The position numbers and the translations under genes were made by a program. Positions 1-9,668 of a stretch of DNA of 64,000 nt are shown one piece after another; position 1 is the first letter of the stretch, and each line of letters opens with the position of its first letter. Origin of the DNA: Parvularculaceae bacterium (GTDB taxonomy: Bacteria; Pseudomonadota; Alphaproteobacteria; Caulobacterales; Parvularculaceae); contig JANQMJ010000020.1 of assembly GCA_028280115.1 (NCBI GenBank), positions 1 through 64,000 on the forward strand, in the 5' to 3' direction. The notes under the pieces are model-generated. The model did no database searches and was not told the DNA's origin. It saw only the letters and a program-made list of their open reading frames with translations.

Positions 1-58
1 CGGCGGGGAGGGGCGCGGCGAGCGCGATGGCGCCGGCGGCGGCAAGCAAGCGGGTCAT
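1..58 (-). CDS. Partial secreted protein, N-terminus only
   Basis: An ATG on the minus strand (56-58) follows a good AGGAGAC ribosome-binding site. It opens a hydrophobic alanine/leucine-rich N-terminus beginning MTRLLAAAGAIALAAPLPA, which looks like a Sec signal peptide. The gene runs off the left edge after 19 codons, so its family cannot be named. It lies downstream of the dipeptidase gene on the same strand, about 86 bp from its stop codon. Confidence 0.5.
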   Translation of the reverse strand, partial: MTRLLAAAGAIALAAPLPA

Positions 59-144
59 AAAAGTCTCCTGGAAATGGATCGCCGCGACCCTATGGGTCGA
101 TGCGTAATCGTGCGTCGTCAGAGTTTTTTGTAACAGAACAATCG

Positions 145-1410
145 CTATTTCAGAACATCGGGCGATTCAAGCGTGGCCTTTTTGGCGGCTTCGACGTCTC
201 GCATCAATCGTAGCAGGTTTCCGCTCCAGACTTTCTCAATGTCTTCTTCGCTGTGCCCGGCCTTCAAGAGGGCCTGCGTAATCTTTGGCACGGCGGCGAC
301 GTCGGCCATACCGTTAACGCCGCCGCCGCCATCCCAATCGGCGCCGATTCCCACATGATCAATGCCGACGAGGTCAATGGTGTAGAACAAATGCTCCAAA
401 TACTTTTCAAAGCTGGAGCGCGGCGGCGGAAACGCGTCGTCAATCGCTTGCCGAGCCCCCCGATAGGCTTGCATCTCTTCGTCTGATCGCGGATCAAAAA
501 AGGACCCATTCTCCGCCTCAAAGGCTTCTAACGCCGCTCGTCGCTCCGGTGTCGGCTCGAGAGCTTCAAGATAGCCTCCAAACGCGTTGACATGAATGAC
601 GCCGCCGCTCTCAGCGAGTTCAACGAGAAGATCGTCCGGCACATTCCGGGCATGTTCGAACACGCCATCAGGGCCGCTATGGGAAAGGATTACGGGTGTT
701 GACGAAACGGCCATCATGTCCTGTAGCGCATCGTCTGACGCATGAGAGGCGTCAACGATAAGTCCTAGCCGGTTCGCCTCGCGAACGAGTTCCTTGCCCA
801 ACTCGCTCAATCCGCCATGTAAGGGGTCATCGGTGGAACTGTCGGCGAATTGATTGCTTCGGAAATGAACCAATCCAAGCATGCGCAGACCACCGACGTA
901 AAAGACTTCAAGAAGCGAGATATCGTCTCCCAGCGGGTAGGCGTTTTCCATGCTCTGGAACACAACGATTTTGCCTTCGTCGTGAATACCGGAGGCGTCA
1001 TCTGCTTCGAAGGCCAGTTCGACTGAGTCGGCGTATTTCGCCCCCAATTCGCGTATCGACATTTGTCTCAACAGGGCGGACGTCCGCGCTTTTCTATATG
1101 ACGCCCCGTCCAAGGGACCTGGAGCCGTATAGATCACCCAAAATCCGCCATCGAGCCGCCCTTCCTGCAAGCGCGGCAGATCGACATTGGTCCGGTCCTC
1201 CTCGAAAGATCCACGCACGGAGAAATAATATTCAGGCCGATGAAAAAGGGCCGGCGTATCGAGATGAGCATCAAGGGTGAGGAGCTTTTCATGCAGAGCT
1301 GCCTCTGCCGCACTAAGCTCGAGTATATCTGAAATTTCGGATTCATGTTGGATTGAGGTGCAAGACGCGCTCATACCAATCAATATTCCTGCCAAACTTT
1401 GTCTGATCAT
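145..1410 (-). CDS. Membrane dipeptidase, peptidase family M19 (renal dipeptidase-like)
   Basis: A 421-residue zinc dipeptidase, expected to hydrolyse dipeptides in the periplasm or at the outer membrane. Visible M19 landmarks are the HxD zinc motif in DAHLDTP (His49, Asp51), the bridging glutamate in FQSMENAYP (Glu155), and the zinc histidines in DASHASD (His223) and ILSHSGP (His244). The C-terminus carries GIGADWDGGGG. I chose the ATG at 1410 because TGGAGGACGATA precedes it; an in-frame start 18 codons upstream lacks this. The N-terminus is a signal peptide ending in SAS-Cys17, an imperfect lipobox, so lipoprotein status is uncertain. GC looks lower than in the housekeeping genes to the right, and the gene sits next to the broken recombinase, so it may be cargo of an integrated element. 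Confidence 0.9.
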   Translation of the reverse strand: MIRQSLAGILIGMSASCTSIQHESEISDILELSAAEAALHEKLLTLDAHLDTPALFHRPEYYFSVRGSFEEDRTNVDLPRLQEGRLDGGFWVIYTAPGPLDGASYRKARTSALLRQMSIRELGAKYADSVELAFEADDASGIHDEGKIVVFQSMENAYPLGDDISLLEVFYVGGLRMLGLVHFRSNQFADSSTDDPLHGGLSELGKELVREANRLGLIVDASHASDDALQDMMAVSSTPVILSHSGPDGVFEHARNVPDDLLVELAESGGVIHVNAFGGYLEALEPTPERRAALEAFEAENGSFFDPRSDEEMQAYRGARQAIDDAFPPPRSSFEKYLEHLFYTIDLVGIDHVGIGADWDGGGGVNGMADVAAVPKITQALLKAGHSEEDIEKVWSGNLLRLMRDVEAAKKATLESPDVLK

Positions 1411-1580
1411 TATCGTCCTCCACACCCACGCATTGAATACAAGGAAAGCAAGATACACAATCAAAATTGCAGTATTGGAAAATTGCTGAAGGGTCGAGCA
1501 AAAAACGCAATTTCGATGTCCGCTTGGAGGATTTTGGCGATATTGTTAGCGACTGTCTGGTGTGATTTTGGGGACTGCAT

Positions 1581-2956
1581 TTAGGGGAAAAGCTCAGGCT
1601 CGAACGGATGCGCAATTTTGAGTAGCTGGCCGCGTCGAAACGCCATCGACCCGCCGCCGCCGTAATCTGGCCGTTCGGTGGCGTGCCCCATCAACCGGCA
1701 GCGTAGCCCGTAGTCTATGCCGGCTTCCAGCATCCGGCGTTCGAAGGAATGGCGAAACGAATAAATGACGTGCCGCTCGGTAGGCATTAGCTCGCACTCG
1801 CGTAGGGCTTTCAGAAGATAAGGCGAAAGCTTGTCGGCGTTGTCGCGGCATCGCGGAAATCCTTTCGGCATGCGCTTCATGGCTTCGAGAGCGACGCCGA
1901 CCAGAGGGATATCCCGAACTGAAGCGGCAGACTTGATCTCGCGGCCGCGGCGCGGGCGAATGCGGATATAAGGAATATCCGTCGAAAGAATGATGTCAGA
2001 CGAAACCAGGTTGGCGATTTCGGAAGTGCGGCAACCCGTTTCGATGAGAACATAAAGCAAATTGGCGGCGTCTCGCCTCATATGGTCCAGCGCGCCAGGT
2101 TTTAGAATCTTCTCGCGAACCCAGTCGTCCGCGAATGGCGGGAACTCGACGCCGGGAAGACGCTTGAAATATAGCTTCCGGAATGAGTTCGGTCGCTCCT
2201 CGTCGCCAAAATAGGCGTAGTATTCGCGATAGAGTTTTCGGACATTGCCGGTATCGCGATTGGCGGAGTTCGCGCCAAGCGGCGCGCCGCCGAGTTTTGG
2301 GCGCATTTTTCCGCCCACCACGTATAGAAGCGAAGCGCGTCTTCCCGAGTGATCTCGCCGATATCCTTGTCGCTAACTACGTGAACGAAATTACTGACAG
2401 AACGAAGCTTCGACTTGCGCCAATGCATGCGTTGTTCATGCGATTTATGGACGAGATCCTTGATCGCGATCTTTTCACAATAAAGTTCGAAAGCTTCCGA
2501 CAATTTCGCCGGCGGGGGTGAGCATGTCTTGACGCTGTTCAGAAAATTTCTGTCGTGGATGTCACCGCCCGCTGATTCATTTAGCGCCGCCAAGCGGCCT
2601 TGACCAAGCGCTTCGCTGACCGTCAGCCCTAACAGCATTTCGTTGAGCGGCGCCTCTTTGATATTCAGAGAGACGGCGCGCAGCGTCGACGCCTCATATC
2701 GTTCCTGAACGGCTCGGCGCGGGCGGTCATTGAGCCGATCCGATCCATTGACGCCTATGTCAACAAGGCCCGCCCAATAGACATTGTTCGCTTCATCCAT
2801 GGCGTCGCGGCGTTCGCGCGCCAGCACGATCGAGCGCGTCTTCAAGCTCAATCGAATATATGGGCGGGGATCAAAAGCCCTGAAGCGGACGGGGACGCGG
2901 CGGAGATAATGCCAATTGCCGCCGCGTCTCCACAGATAGCGATCTTCATGACGCAT
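1581..2956 (-). pseudogene. Tyrosine recombinase (phage-type integrase, DUF6538-like N-terminus), split by a frameshift
   Basis: Two overlapping minus-strand frames (2956 to about 2306, then about 2306 to 1581) together encode one integrase of about 458 residues. The N-terminal part has the RRGGNWHYLRRVP segment of DUF6538-type recombinases and a SAM-like core-binding region. The C-terminal part has the catalytic landmarks ETGCRTSEI (Arg I), YSFRHSF (Arg II and His) and a Tyr in ERPDYGGGGS. The frames join at a run of five A residues (T run at 2306-2310 on the plus strand), where gaining one base restores WWAEK followed by MRPKL and then the conserved NSANRD. It is either a real pseudogene, a sequencing error or a slippage site. 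It reads away from tRNA-Leu, as in integrative elements using a tRNA attachment site. Confidence 0.8.
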
Positions 2957-3091
2957 TGAATCTACTCGTTGTAACGTCTTTGTTGTGCAAAGCGTTACAC
3001 GCCGCGTGAGACATCGCCGAGCCGGAGCAACGCAGAATTCAATTAACGGGTTGAATTTGTTCGCACTTCCCGCCTGTCAAGTCGGAGCGCT

Positions 3092-3178
<87 letters not shown>

Positions 3179-3447
3179 AAAGGAGGCGCGGGCGCGGGGC
3201 CCGGCAGGAGAGCCGAATTAGGGGCGGGCGCGAGCTCTGTCAATTATCGCTCGCGGGTCCGTTCCAGCCGGCTGATCGGCCCTGTCTTGTCGCACGCGCA
3301 GTCTGGCGGACGGCCGGGCCAGAGCCTGTGCCTTGAAGGCACCGGTGGTCGCCGCGCCGTCGCTGCGTCTGCAAGCGCAATTGTGCGCGCCGCGAAATTC
3401 AGATAGGCGTTCCGGCGCCGCAACAACGAGGACGGGAGACGGCAAAC

Positions 3448-4425
3448 GTGACAGGCAAGCTGGCGGCGGTTTTCGGCGGATCGGGCTTTGTCGGCCGCAA
3501 TGTGGTGCGCGAACTCGCCAAGCGGGGCTGGCGGGTGCGGGTGGCGGTGCGCCGGCCGCATCTGGCGCAGTTTCTCCGCCCCATGGGCTCGGTCGGGCAG
3601 ATCCAGCTCAAACAGGCCAATATCCGTCACGCCGCCTCGGTCGCCGATGCGCTCAAGGGCGCTGATGCGGCGGTCAATTGCGTCGGCGTTCTGTTTCAGT
3701 CGGGCCGCCAGCGTTTCCGCAGGGTGCATGAGGAGGGCGCGGCCACGATCGCCGGATGCGCCGCCGACGCTGGCGTCGAACGGTTGGTTCACGTCTCGGC
3801 CATCGGCGTGGACCCCGACAGCGCAAGCCTTTACGCGCGTTCCAAGGCCGCGGGCGAGAACGCGGTCATGGAGCGCGCGCCCGCCGCGACCGTCATGCGC
3901 CCGTCCATCGTGTTCGGTCCGGAAGATGATTTCTTCAACCGTTTCGCCGCCATGGCGTCGAACCTGCCGCCGGTCTTTCCGCTGCCGCTGATCGGCGGCG
4001 GCAAGACCCGGTTTCAGCCGGTCTATGTGGACGATGTCGCCGATGCGATCTGCGAAGCGCTGGTCCGGCCCGAGGCGAAGGGCCGGATCTACGAGCTCGG
4101 CGGTCCGCGGATTTATACGTTCCGTGAACTGATGGCGCTGATGTTGTCGGAGACCGGCCGCAAGAACTGGCTGGCGCCGATCCCGTTTCCGCTCGCCGGC
4201 CTGTTGGGGCTGGGGGGCGAGATCATGGGCCTCGTTCCGTTTTTCGAGCCGTTTCTCACGCGCGATCAGGTTCGCCTTTTAAAGCGCGATAATGTGGTCG
4301 ATGAGAGCGGCGCGGTGGGAACGCTGGCCGATCTGGAAAACGAACCCCATACGGTCGAATCGATCCTGCCGGGCTATATGGTGCGCTATCGCAAATACGG
4401 CCAGTTCGCCGAAAAACCCGCTTAG
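3448..4425 (+). CDS. NAD(P)-binding reductase, complex I NDUFA9-like family
   Basis: A 325-residue atypical short-chain dehydrogenase with a Rossmann nucleotide-binding motif GGSGFVGRNV at residues 9-18 and a YARSK segment in the position of the usual YxxxK. The family contains bacterial relatives of the mitochondrial complex I accessory subunit NDUFA9; many members are annotated as NADH-ubiquinone oxidoreductase-associated proteins, but no reaction is proven. The start is a GTG at 3448 preceded by GGGAGAC. The gene converges with galE: its stop overlaps the end of galE by 4 bp, so no separate terminator fits between them. Confidence 0.85.
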   Translation: MTGKLAAVFGGSGFVGRNVVRELAKRGWRVRVAVRRPHLAQFLRPMGSVGQIQLKQANIRHAASVADALKGADAAVNCVGVLFQSGRQRFRRVHEEGAATIAGCAADAGVERLVHVSAIGVDPDSASLYARSKAAGENAVMERAPAATVMRPSIVFGPEDDFFNRFAAMASNLPPVFPLPLIGGGKTRFQPVYVDDVADAICEALVRPEAKGRIYELGGPRIYTFRELMALMLSETGRKNWLAPIPFPLAGLLGLGGEIMGLVPFFEPFLTRDQVRLLKRDNVVDESGAVGTLADLENEPHTVESILPGYMVRYRKYGQFAEKPA

Positions 4426-5471
4426 CCGCGATACCCGTCGGGGTTCATGCGCTGCCAGCGCCAGTGATCGGCGCACATGTCGTCGAGGGTTTTTTCCGCC
4501 CGCCAGCCAAAGAGTTTTTTCGCCAGTCCCGCATCGGCGTAGATTTCAGCAATGTCGCCGGTCCGGCGCGGCGCGATTTCATAAGGGATGTCGCGGTTCG
4601 ATGCACGCTTGAAGGCGGCGACCGCTTCGAGCACGGAATAGCCGACGCCGGTTCCGAGATTGACGTCGATCGCGCCGCCTTTCTGGCGGGCGGCGAGCCA
4701 GTCGAGCGCGGAAAGATGGCCGTGGGCAAGATCGCTCACATGAATATAATCGCGCACGCCCGTGCCGTCGCGGGTCGGGTAATCGTCGCCGAAGACGCGT
4801 AGCTTGTCGCGCCTTCCCACGGCGACCTGCGCGATGAACGGGAAGAGGTTATTGGGAATGTCGCCTGGATCTTCGCCGATCCGGCCGGACGCATGAGCGC
4901 CGACCGGATTGAAGTAGCGCAGATTGACCGCGCGCCAGGCGGAGTTCGCCGCGGCGACGTCTTTTAGAATATCCTCGATGAAGAGTTTCGTTCGGCCGTA
5001 AGGATTGGTCGGGCCTGTAGCGCCGGCCTCGGTCACCGGGTTTTTGTTGCGTTCGCCGTAGACCGTGGCGGAAGAGGAAAAGACGATGGTTTTCGCCGCC
5101 GCCGCGTTAAGCGCTTCGATCAGGGTCAGCGTCGCGCCAAGATTGTTGCGGTAATAACGCGCAGGCTCGGCGACCGATTCGCCGACTGCTTTCAGGCCCG
5201 CAAGATGCACCGCGCCTTGCGCGCCGAAATCGCAGACCGCCTTTACGATGTCGTCTTTATGCGCCGGATCGGCGAGGTCGCGCTCTAAGAGCTCAAGATT
5301 GCCGGGCGCCAATTCGCCGATGCGTACGACCGCTTCGGGATGGGAGTTGCAGAAATTGTCGACGATCAACACGTCGCGTCCGGCTTCGAGAAGCGCCACG
5401 GCGACATGACTGCCGATATAGCCGGCGCCGCCGGTCAGCACGACTTTTTCGATTTCGGCGCGGCTTGGCAT
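4422..5471 (-). CDS. galE: UDP-glucose 4-epimerase
   Basis: A 349-residue GalE interconverting UDP-glucose and UDP-galactose in the cytoplasm. It has the NAD-binding GGAGYIGSH near the N-terminus, an S-S-A-T catalytic region in FSSSATVYG, and the YxxxK catalytic pair in NPYGRTK. I start it at the ATG at 5471 (MPSRAEIEK), because further extension would run into manC; only one base separates this ATG from the manC stop, indicating translational coupling. It is the last gene of the glmS-AGE-manC-galE operon and supplies precursors for cell-surface polysaccharide. Confidence 0.95.
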   Translation of the reverse strand: MPSRAEIEKVVLTGGAGYIGSHVAVALLEAGRDVLIVDNFCNSHPEAVVRIGELAPGNLELLERDLADPAHKDDIVKAVCDFGAQGAVHLAGLKAVGESVAEPARYYRNNLGATLTLIEALNAAAAKTIVFSSSATVYGERNKNPVTEAGATGPTNPYGRTKLFIEDILKDVAAANSAWRAVNLRYFNPVGAHASGRIGEDPGDIPNNLFPFIAQVAVGRRDKLRVFGDDYPTRDGTGVRDYIHVSDLAHGHLSALDWLAARQKGGAIDVNLGTGVGYSVLEAVAAFKRASNRDIPYEIAPRRTGDIAEIYADAGLAKKLFGWRAEKTLDDMCADHWRWQRMNPDGYRG

Positions 5472-5472
5472 C

Positions 5473-6528
5473 TTACAAGAGGTCGATCCGGCCGCGTCGT
5501 TGGAGTTCTTCGACGACGGCGCGCACTTGCTGGGCGTTGTCGCGGCGCGCCACCAGCACCGCATCGCCGGTTGCGACGATAATCAGGCCTTCGACGCCGG
5601 CGGCGGCAATCAGCGGTCCGTCCGTGCGGATGATGTTGTTTTCGGCGTCGACAACGATGACGTCCGCCGCATCCTCGCGGCTCGCCACTTCGCTCCAACT
5701 GCCGATGTCCGCCCAGCCGACATCAACCGGCGCGACGATGGCGGCCTTTTCGGTTTTCTCCATGACGGCGTAGTCGACGGAATTTGCCGGGCAGCCGGAA
5801 AATATCGCCTCGTCGAGACGGCGCGCCGGCCCGGACATGACGCTTGCATTCAGGGCGCCGACGGCGGCTTCCTTGATTGCCGGCGCATGGAGCGAGAGCT
5901 CCTCGAGCATGGCGCTCGCCTTGAAGAGAAAAATGCCGCCGTTCCAATAATAGCCGCCGTCCTTGAGATATTGTTCGGCGGTGTCGTGGTCGGGCTTTTC
6001 CTTGAAGGCGGCGACTTCATAAACCGAATCAAACAGCGCCTCGCCGGTCTCGATATAGCCGTAACCCGTATGCGGATGGGTCGGCTTGATGCCGAAGGTG
6101 ACGATCAGGCCTTTTTCCGCTGCGGCGGCGCCCTTGGCGATGGCGTTCCGGAAGCCGTCCACATCTTCGATATGGTGGTCGGCGGGCAAGAGAACGACGA
6201 GGGAGTCTTCGCCGTGACGCGCGACCCAGGCGGCGGCGACGGCGGCGACGGCAGCGGTGTTGCGCTGGCACGGTTCGAGAATGACTTCCGCCGGTTCGAT
6301 ATTCAGCGCGGTCAATTGCTCGACAATCAGCCGGCCGTGTTTGCCGCCGGCGATGACGACGGGATTGAGAAACGCCTCGTCCGCGTCGGGCGCAAGACGC
6401 AATGCGGTTTCCTGGAGCAGCGTCTCATCCGTGAAGAGTTTCAGGAACTGTTTTGGACGCGCCGCGCGCGACATCGGCCAGAGCCGGGTTCCCGATCCGC
6501 CGGACATGATGACGGGCTGAATTTTCAT
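5473..6528 (-). CDS. manC: Mannose-1-phosphate guanylyltransferase (GDP-mannose synthesis)
   Basis: A 351-residue nucleotidyltransferase making GDP-mannose from mannose-1-phosphate and GTP. The signature GGSGTRLWPMSR (from residue 10) and PKQFLKL are diagnostic. It is the short form: it ends after the nucleotidyltransferase and its short C-terminal part and lacks the phosphomannose-isomerase cupin domain of roughly 470-residue bifunctional ManC/AlgA enzymes. Its ATG overlaps the stop of the upstream AGE-family gene (ATGA), so the two are coupled. The missing isomerase activity is plausibly supplied by that neighbour. Confidence 0.93.
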   Translation of the reverse strand: MKIQPVIMSGGSGTRLWPMSRAARPKQFLKLFTDETLLQETALRLAPDADEAFLNPVVIAGGKHGRLIVEQLTALNIEPAEVILEPCQRNTAAVAAVAAAWVARHGEDSLVVLLPADHHIEDVDGFRNAIAKGAAAAEKGLIVTFGIKPTHPHTGYGYIETGEALFDSVYEVAAFKEKPDHDTAEQYLKDGGYYWNGGIFLFKASAMLEELSLHAPAIKEAAVGALNASVMSGPARRLDEAIFSGCPANSVDYAVMEKTEKAAIVAPVDVGWADIGSWSEVASREDAADVIVVDAENNIIRTDGPLIAAAGVEGLIIVATGDAVLVARRDNAQQVRAVVEELQRRGRIDLL

Positions 6529-7661
6529 GGCTTGCCCTCGATCGCAAGAGTGGCGTCAGCTTCCGCCGCTGCGCCAAACAAATGGTAAAGAATGCTGGCG
6601 GGAACGTCCTTGGCGATCGGATGGCCGTCCCCATCATATTGATCGCACCATAGTCCGGCCGTTTTATGCAGCAAGTATGTGTCAAACAGGCGCTCGATCA
6701 TGCCGGCCGCGTCGCTGGCGGCGTCCCTCTCGCCCCGGCGCGCCATGGCGAGCGCCGTCCTGACATATTCCAGTTGCGGCCAGAGCCGCCGGGGGCCGGC
6801 GGCGTTCGGCGCCGCCGGCCGGACGGCGTCGAGCACAAATCCCGCGCGATCAAGTCCGATCTCTTTGGCGCGGCGAAACAGGCGTTGTTGGATATCGGCC
6901 GTGCTTGATCCCTGCGCATCGTCATATTGCGCTAGCAGCCAGGCCCACTCGATCATATGGCCCGGCTCTGTGTCGCCGTCAGCGCATGTCCAGTCGTCTG
7001 CGAAAAATTCAAGCAACAGGCCTTTCTCGCGGTCGAAGAAAAACCGCTCGAACAGCGTGAAGATGTTTGCGGCGGCGGCAAGATGGGCATCGTCCCTTGT
7101 CGCGCGAAACAGCGCAAGGAAGGATTCGAAAAGATGCATGTGCGGGTTTTGCCGGCGCGGCCGTTCGCCTTGGTCGCTTTCCCGCCAGCCGCCATGGGGC
7201 GATAAGAGCGCTTCATTGAGAAAAGAGACGGTCCGGCGCGCCAGATCGAGCGCGCGGCTGTCTTTCGCCGCGCGCCAGCGTCCTGCGCAGGCGAGCAGCA
7301 AGAAAGCCTGATCGTAAAGGTCGCGGCGGTCGTCGAGAACGGTTCCGTCATCGGACAATAAATGAACGCAGCCGCGCGCGCCCCGGTCGGGGCAGGCGCG
7401 GGCGAGGAAATAGTCGAACCCTTCGGCGGCCAGCGCCTCGGCGTTGTCGTTCCATCCAAGCGCGCCGGCTTGGGAAAACGTATAGATCTGCCGCGCCTGA
7501 ACGCGCACGCGCCTTGGCTGGCCGATGACGGGGTCGGCGTTGAAATCGAGGGATTCGTAAAAACCGCCGCGCTGGGCGTCATATCCGCGCGCCGCCCAGA
7601 GCGCGAGCGCGTCGTCGACGAACCAGTCTTTCAATCGCGCGGCCGCGGCGCCGAGAGTCAT
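6525..7661 (-). CDS. AGE-family sugar isomerase/epimerase, probable mannose-6-phosphate isomerase
   Basis: A 378-residue (alpha/alpha)6-barrel protein of the N-acylglucosamine 2-epimerase (AGE) family. Recognisable segments are RVRVQARQIYTFS near the N-terminus, NPHMHLFES in the middle and PGHMIEWAWLL towards the C-terminus, which contribute active-site Arg and His residues in the family. The start is the ATG at 7661 after ATCGGAGCGG; an upstream extension would run into glmS. Family members act on N-acylglucosamine, cellobiose or mannose/mannose-6-phosphate. The ATGA overlap with manC, which lacks its own isomerase domain, makes fructose-6-phosphate to mannose-6-phosphate isomerisation the most likely job; this is inference from context. 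Confidence 0.85.
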   Translation of the reverse strand: MTLGAAAARLKDWFVDDALALWAARGYDAQRGGFYESLDFNADPVIGQPRRVRVQARQIYTFSQAGALGWNDNAEALAAEGFDYFLARACPDRGARGCVHLLSDDGTVLDDRRDLYDQAFLLLACAGRWRAAKDSRALDLARRTVSFLNEALLSPHGGWRESDQGERPRRQNPHMHLFESFLALFRATRDDAHLAAAANIFTLFERFFFDREKGLLLEFFADDWTCADGDTEPGHMIEWAWLLAQYDDAQGSSTADIQQRLFRRAKEIGLDRAGFVLDAVRPAAPNAAGPRRLWPQLEYVRTALAMARRGERDAASDAAGMIERLFDTYLLHKTAGLWCDQYDGDGHPIAKDVPASILYHLFGAAAEADATLAIEGKP

Positions 7662-7731
7662 GAGAAAGAACCGCTCCGATTTCGCAGGGACTTGGGTAAA
7701 ATGCTTGCCGGCGCCCGTCAAACAGGGCCGA

Positions 7732-9558
7732 TCATTCGACCGTGACCGACTTCGCCAGATTGCGCGGCTGATCCACATCGGTGCCCTTGGTGGTCGCGGT
7801 GAAATAGGCGAGAAGCTGCGCCGGGGCGGCGTAAACGATCGGCGACAACATGGGATCGGTTTGCGGGACCTCGATGGACGCCCAAACGCCGTTTCCGGCG
7901 GCGGCGATGCCTTGGGCGCATGATATCAGCAGCGCCTTGCCGCCGCGCGCCATGACTTCATGCATGTTTGAAAGGGTCTTTTCAAATTGCGCGTCCATCG
8001 GCGCGATGACAACGACTGGCAGGTTTTCGTCGATCAGCGCGATGGGGCCGTGTTTAAGCTCGCCGGCGGCGTAGCCTTCCGCGTGAATATAGGAAATTTC
8101 CTTGAGCTTGAGCGCGCCTTCCAGAGCGATGGGAAAGGAAACGCCCCGGCCGATATATAAAATGTCCGACGCTTTTGCGATTTCGTGCGCAATTGCTTCA
8201 ATCGCATGGCCCGATTTCAGCGCTTCGGCGACCTTGCGCGGGGTTTCTAAAAGGGCGCCGACAAGGCGGTGTTCTTCCTCAGCCGACAATGCGCCTCGCG
8301 CGCGCCCCGCGGCGATCGCCAGACAGGCCAACGCGACGAGCTGACAGGTGAACGCCTTGGTCGAGGCGACGCCGATCTCCGTGCCGGCCGCGATCGGGAA
8401 AACGATGTCCGCCTCCCGCGCGATCGAGGATTCCGGCACGTTGACGACCGCGGCGATTTTCTGACCGTGGGCTTTTGCATCGCGCAGCGCGGCCAGGGTG
8501 TCGGCGGTTTCGCCCGACTGGGAAATATAGATCGCCCCGCCGCCGGCCGGATAGGGAACGTTGCGATAGCGAAGCTCGGAAGCGATGTCCGCTTCGACCG
8601 GCAGTTTTGCGAAAGACTCGAACCAGTATTTGGCGATCAGACCCGCATAAAACGCCGTGCCGCAGGCGGAAATCGTCAACCGGTCGAGCTTGGCGAAATC
8701 GAACGCGCCGTTCGGGAGCGTTACGGTTCTCGTTGTCGGATCGACATAGCGGGAAATCGTATGGGCGATAACGTCTGGCTGTTCGTGGATTTCCTTGGCC
8801 ATGAAATGGCGGTGGCCGTCCTTGTCGATCAGCCCCGCCGCTGCTGAGGAGATCGTTTCCCGGCGGCGGGCCTTTTCGCCGTTGAGGGTGAAGATGTCGA
8901 AGCCTTTGCGCGTGACGACCGCCCAGTCGCCTTCTTCAAGATAGGTGACGCGGTTGGTGAACGGCGCCAGCGCATAAGCGTCCGAACCAAGAAACATTTC
9001 ATCATCGCCCCGGCCGATCGCCAGCGGGCTGCCCTTGCGCGCGCAGATCATCAAATCGTCTTCGCCGGCGAATATTGCAGCGAAAGCAAAGGCGCCGCGC
9101 ATGCGGCTGATCGCCTTGTGGAACGCTTCGGCCGGCGCGCAGTTTTCATGTTGAAGGTAATAGGTGATGAGTTGGGGGCAGACTTCCGCATCGGTTTCCG
9201 ATTGAAAACTCGCGCCTTTCTCGATCAGTTCGTCGCGCAATTCCGCAAAGTTCTCGATGATGCCGTTATGGACCACGGCGACGCGCTCGGTCGCGTGGGG
9301 GTGGGCGTTGATTTGTGTAGGCGCGCCATGAGTCGCCCAGCGCGTATGGCCGATGCCGGTCGCGCCCGTCAGGGGGTCGGCCTTAAGCGCGACTTCCAGC
9401 GCGGAAAGCTTGCCGCTGGCGCGCCGGCGCTCGATGCGGCCCTGGTTAAGCGTCGCCACGCCTGCCGAATCATAGCCGCGATATTCAAGGCGCGTCAGCC
9501 CGGCGAGGATGGCCGGGGCGACGTCGCTAGAGCCTAAAATACCGATGATGCCGCACAT
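7732..9558 (-). CDS. glmS: Glutamine--fructose-6-phosphate aminotransferase (isomerizing)
   Basis: A full-length 608-residue GlmS, making glucosamine-6-phosphate from fructose-6-phosphate and glutamine, the entry step to UDP-GlcNAc for peptidoglycan and LPS. After Met1 the N-terminal nucleophile is Cys2 (MCGIIGILG), followed by the glutaminase region (LEYRGYDSAG, GHTRWATHG). Two SIS sugar-isomerase domains follow (SQSGETADT, STKAF) and the C-terminus ends PRNLAKSVTVE, typical of the family. It is first in the operon, about 70 bp before the AGE-family gene, linking hexosamine and mannose precursor supply. I see no glmS ribozyme in the 110 bp upstream. Confidence 0.97.
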   Translation of the reverse strand: MCGIIGILGSSDVAPAILAGLTRLEYRGYDSAGVATLNQGRIERRRASGKLSALEVALKADPLTGATGIGHTRWATHGAPTQINAHPHATERVAVVHNGIIENFAELRDELIEKGASFQSETDAEVCPQLITYYLQHENCAPAEAFHKAISRMRGAFAFAAIFAGEDDLMICARKGSPLAIGRGDDEMFLGSDAYALAPFTNRVTYLEEGDWAVVTRKGFDIFTLNGEKARRRETISSAAAGLIDKDGHRHFMAKEIHEQPDVIAHTISRYVDPTTRTVTLPNGAFDFAKLDRLTISACGTAFYAGLIAKYWFESFAKLPVEADIASELRYRNVPYPAGGGAIYISQSGETADTLAALRDAKAHGQKIAAVVNVPESSIAREADIVFPIAAGTEIGVASTKAFTCQLVALACLAIAAGRARGALSAEEEHRLVGALLETPRKVAEALKSGHAIEAIAHEIAKASDILYIGRGVSFPIALEGALKLKEISYIHAEGYAAGELKHGPIALIDENLPVVVIAPMDAQFEKTLSNMHEVMARGGKALLISCAQGIAAAGNGVWASIEVPQTDPMLSPIVYAAPAQLLAYFTATTKGTDVDQPRNLAKSVTVE

Positions 9559-9668
9559 AAGATCGCTTCTTGGTTGACTTCAGGCCAGTCTAATAGGGGG
9601 CCGGTAAGGCTTTATTAAAGCAAAATCGCGGCCGGAAAAGGCCGGCGCGCTCCAACTGGTTCTTGGAA

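Noticed and set aside
9559..9668. glmS ribozyme
   Set aside because: The spacer upstream of glmS is only about 110 bp and shows none of the ribozyme core; these ribozymes are essentially from Gram-positives.
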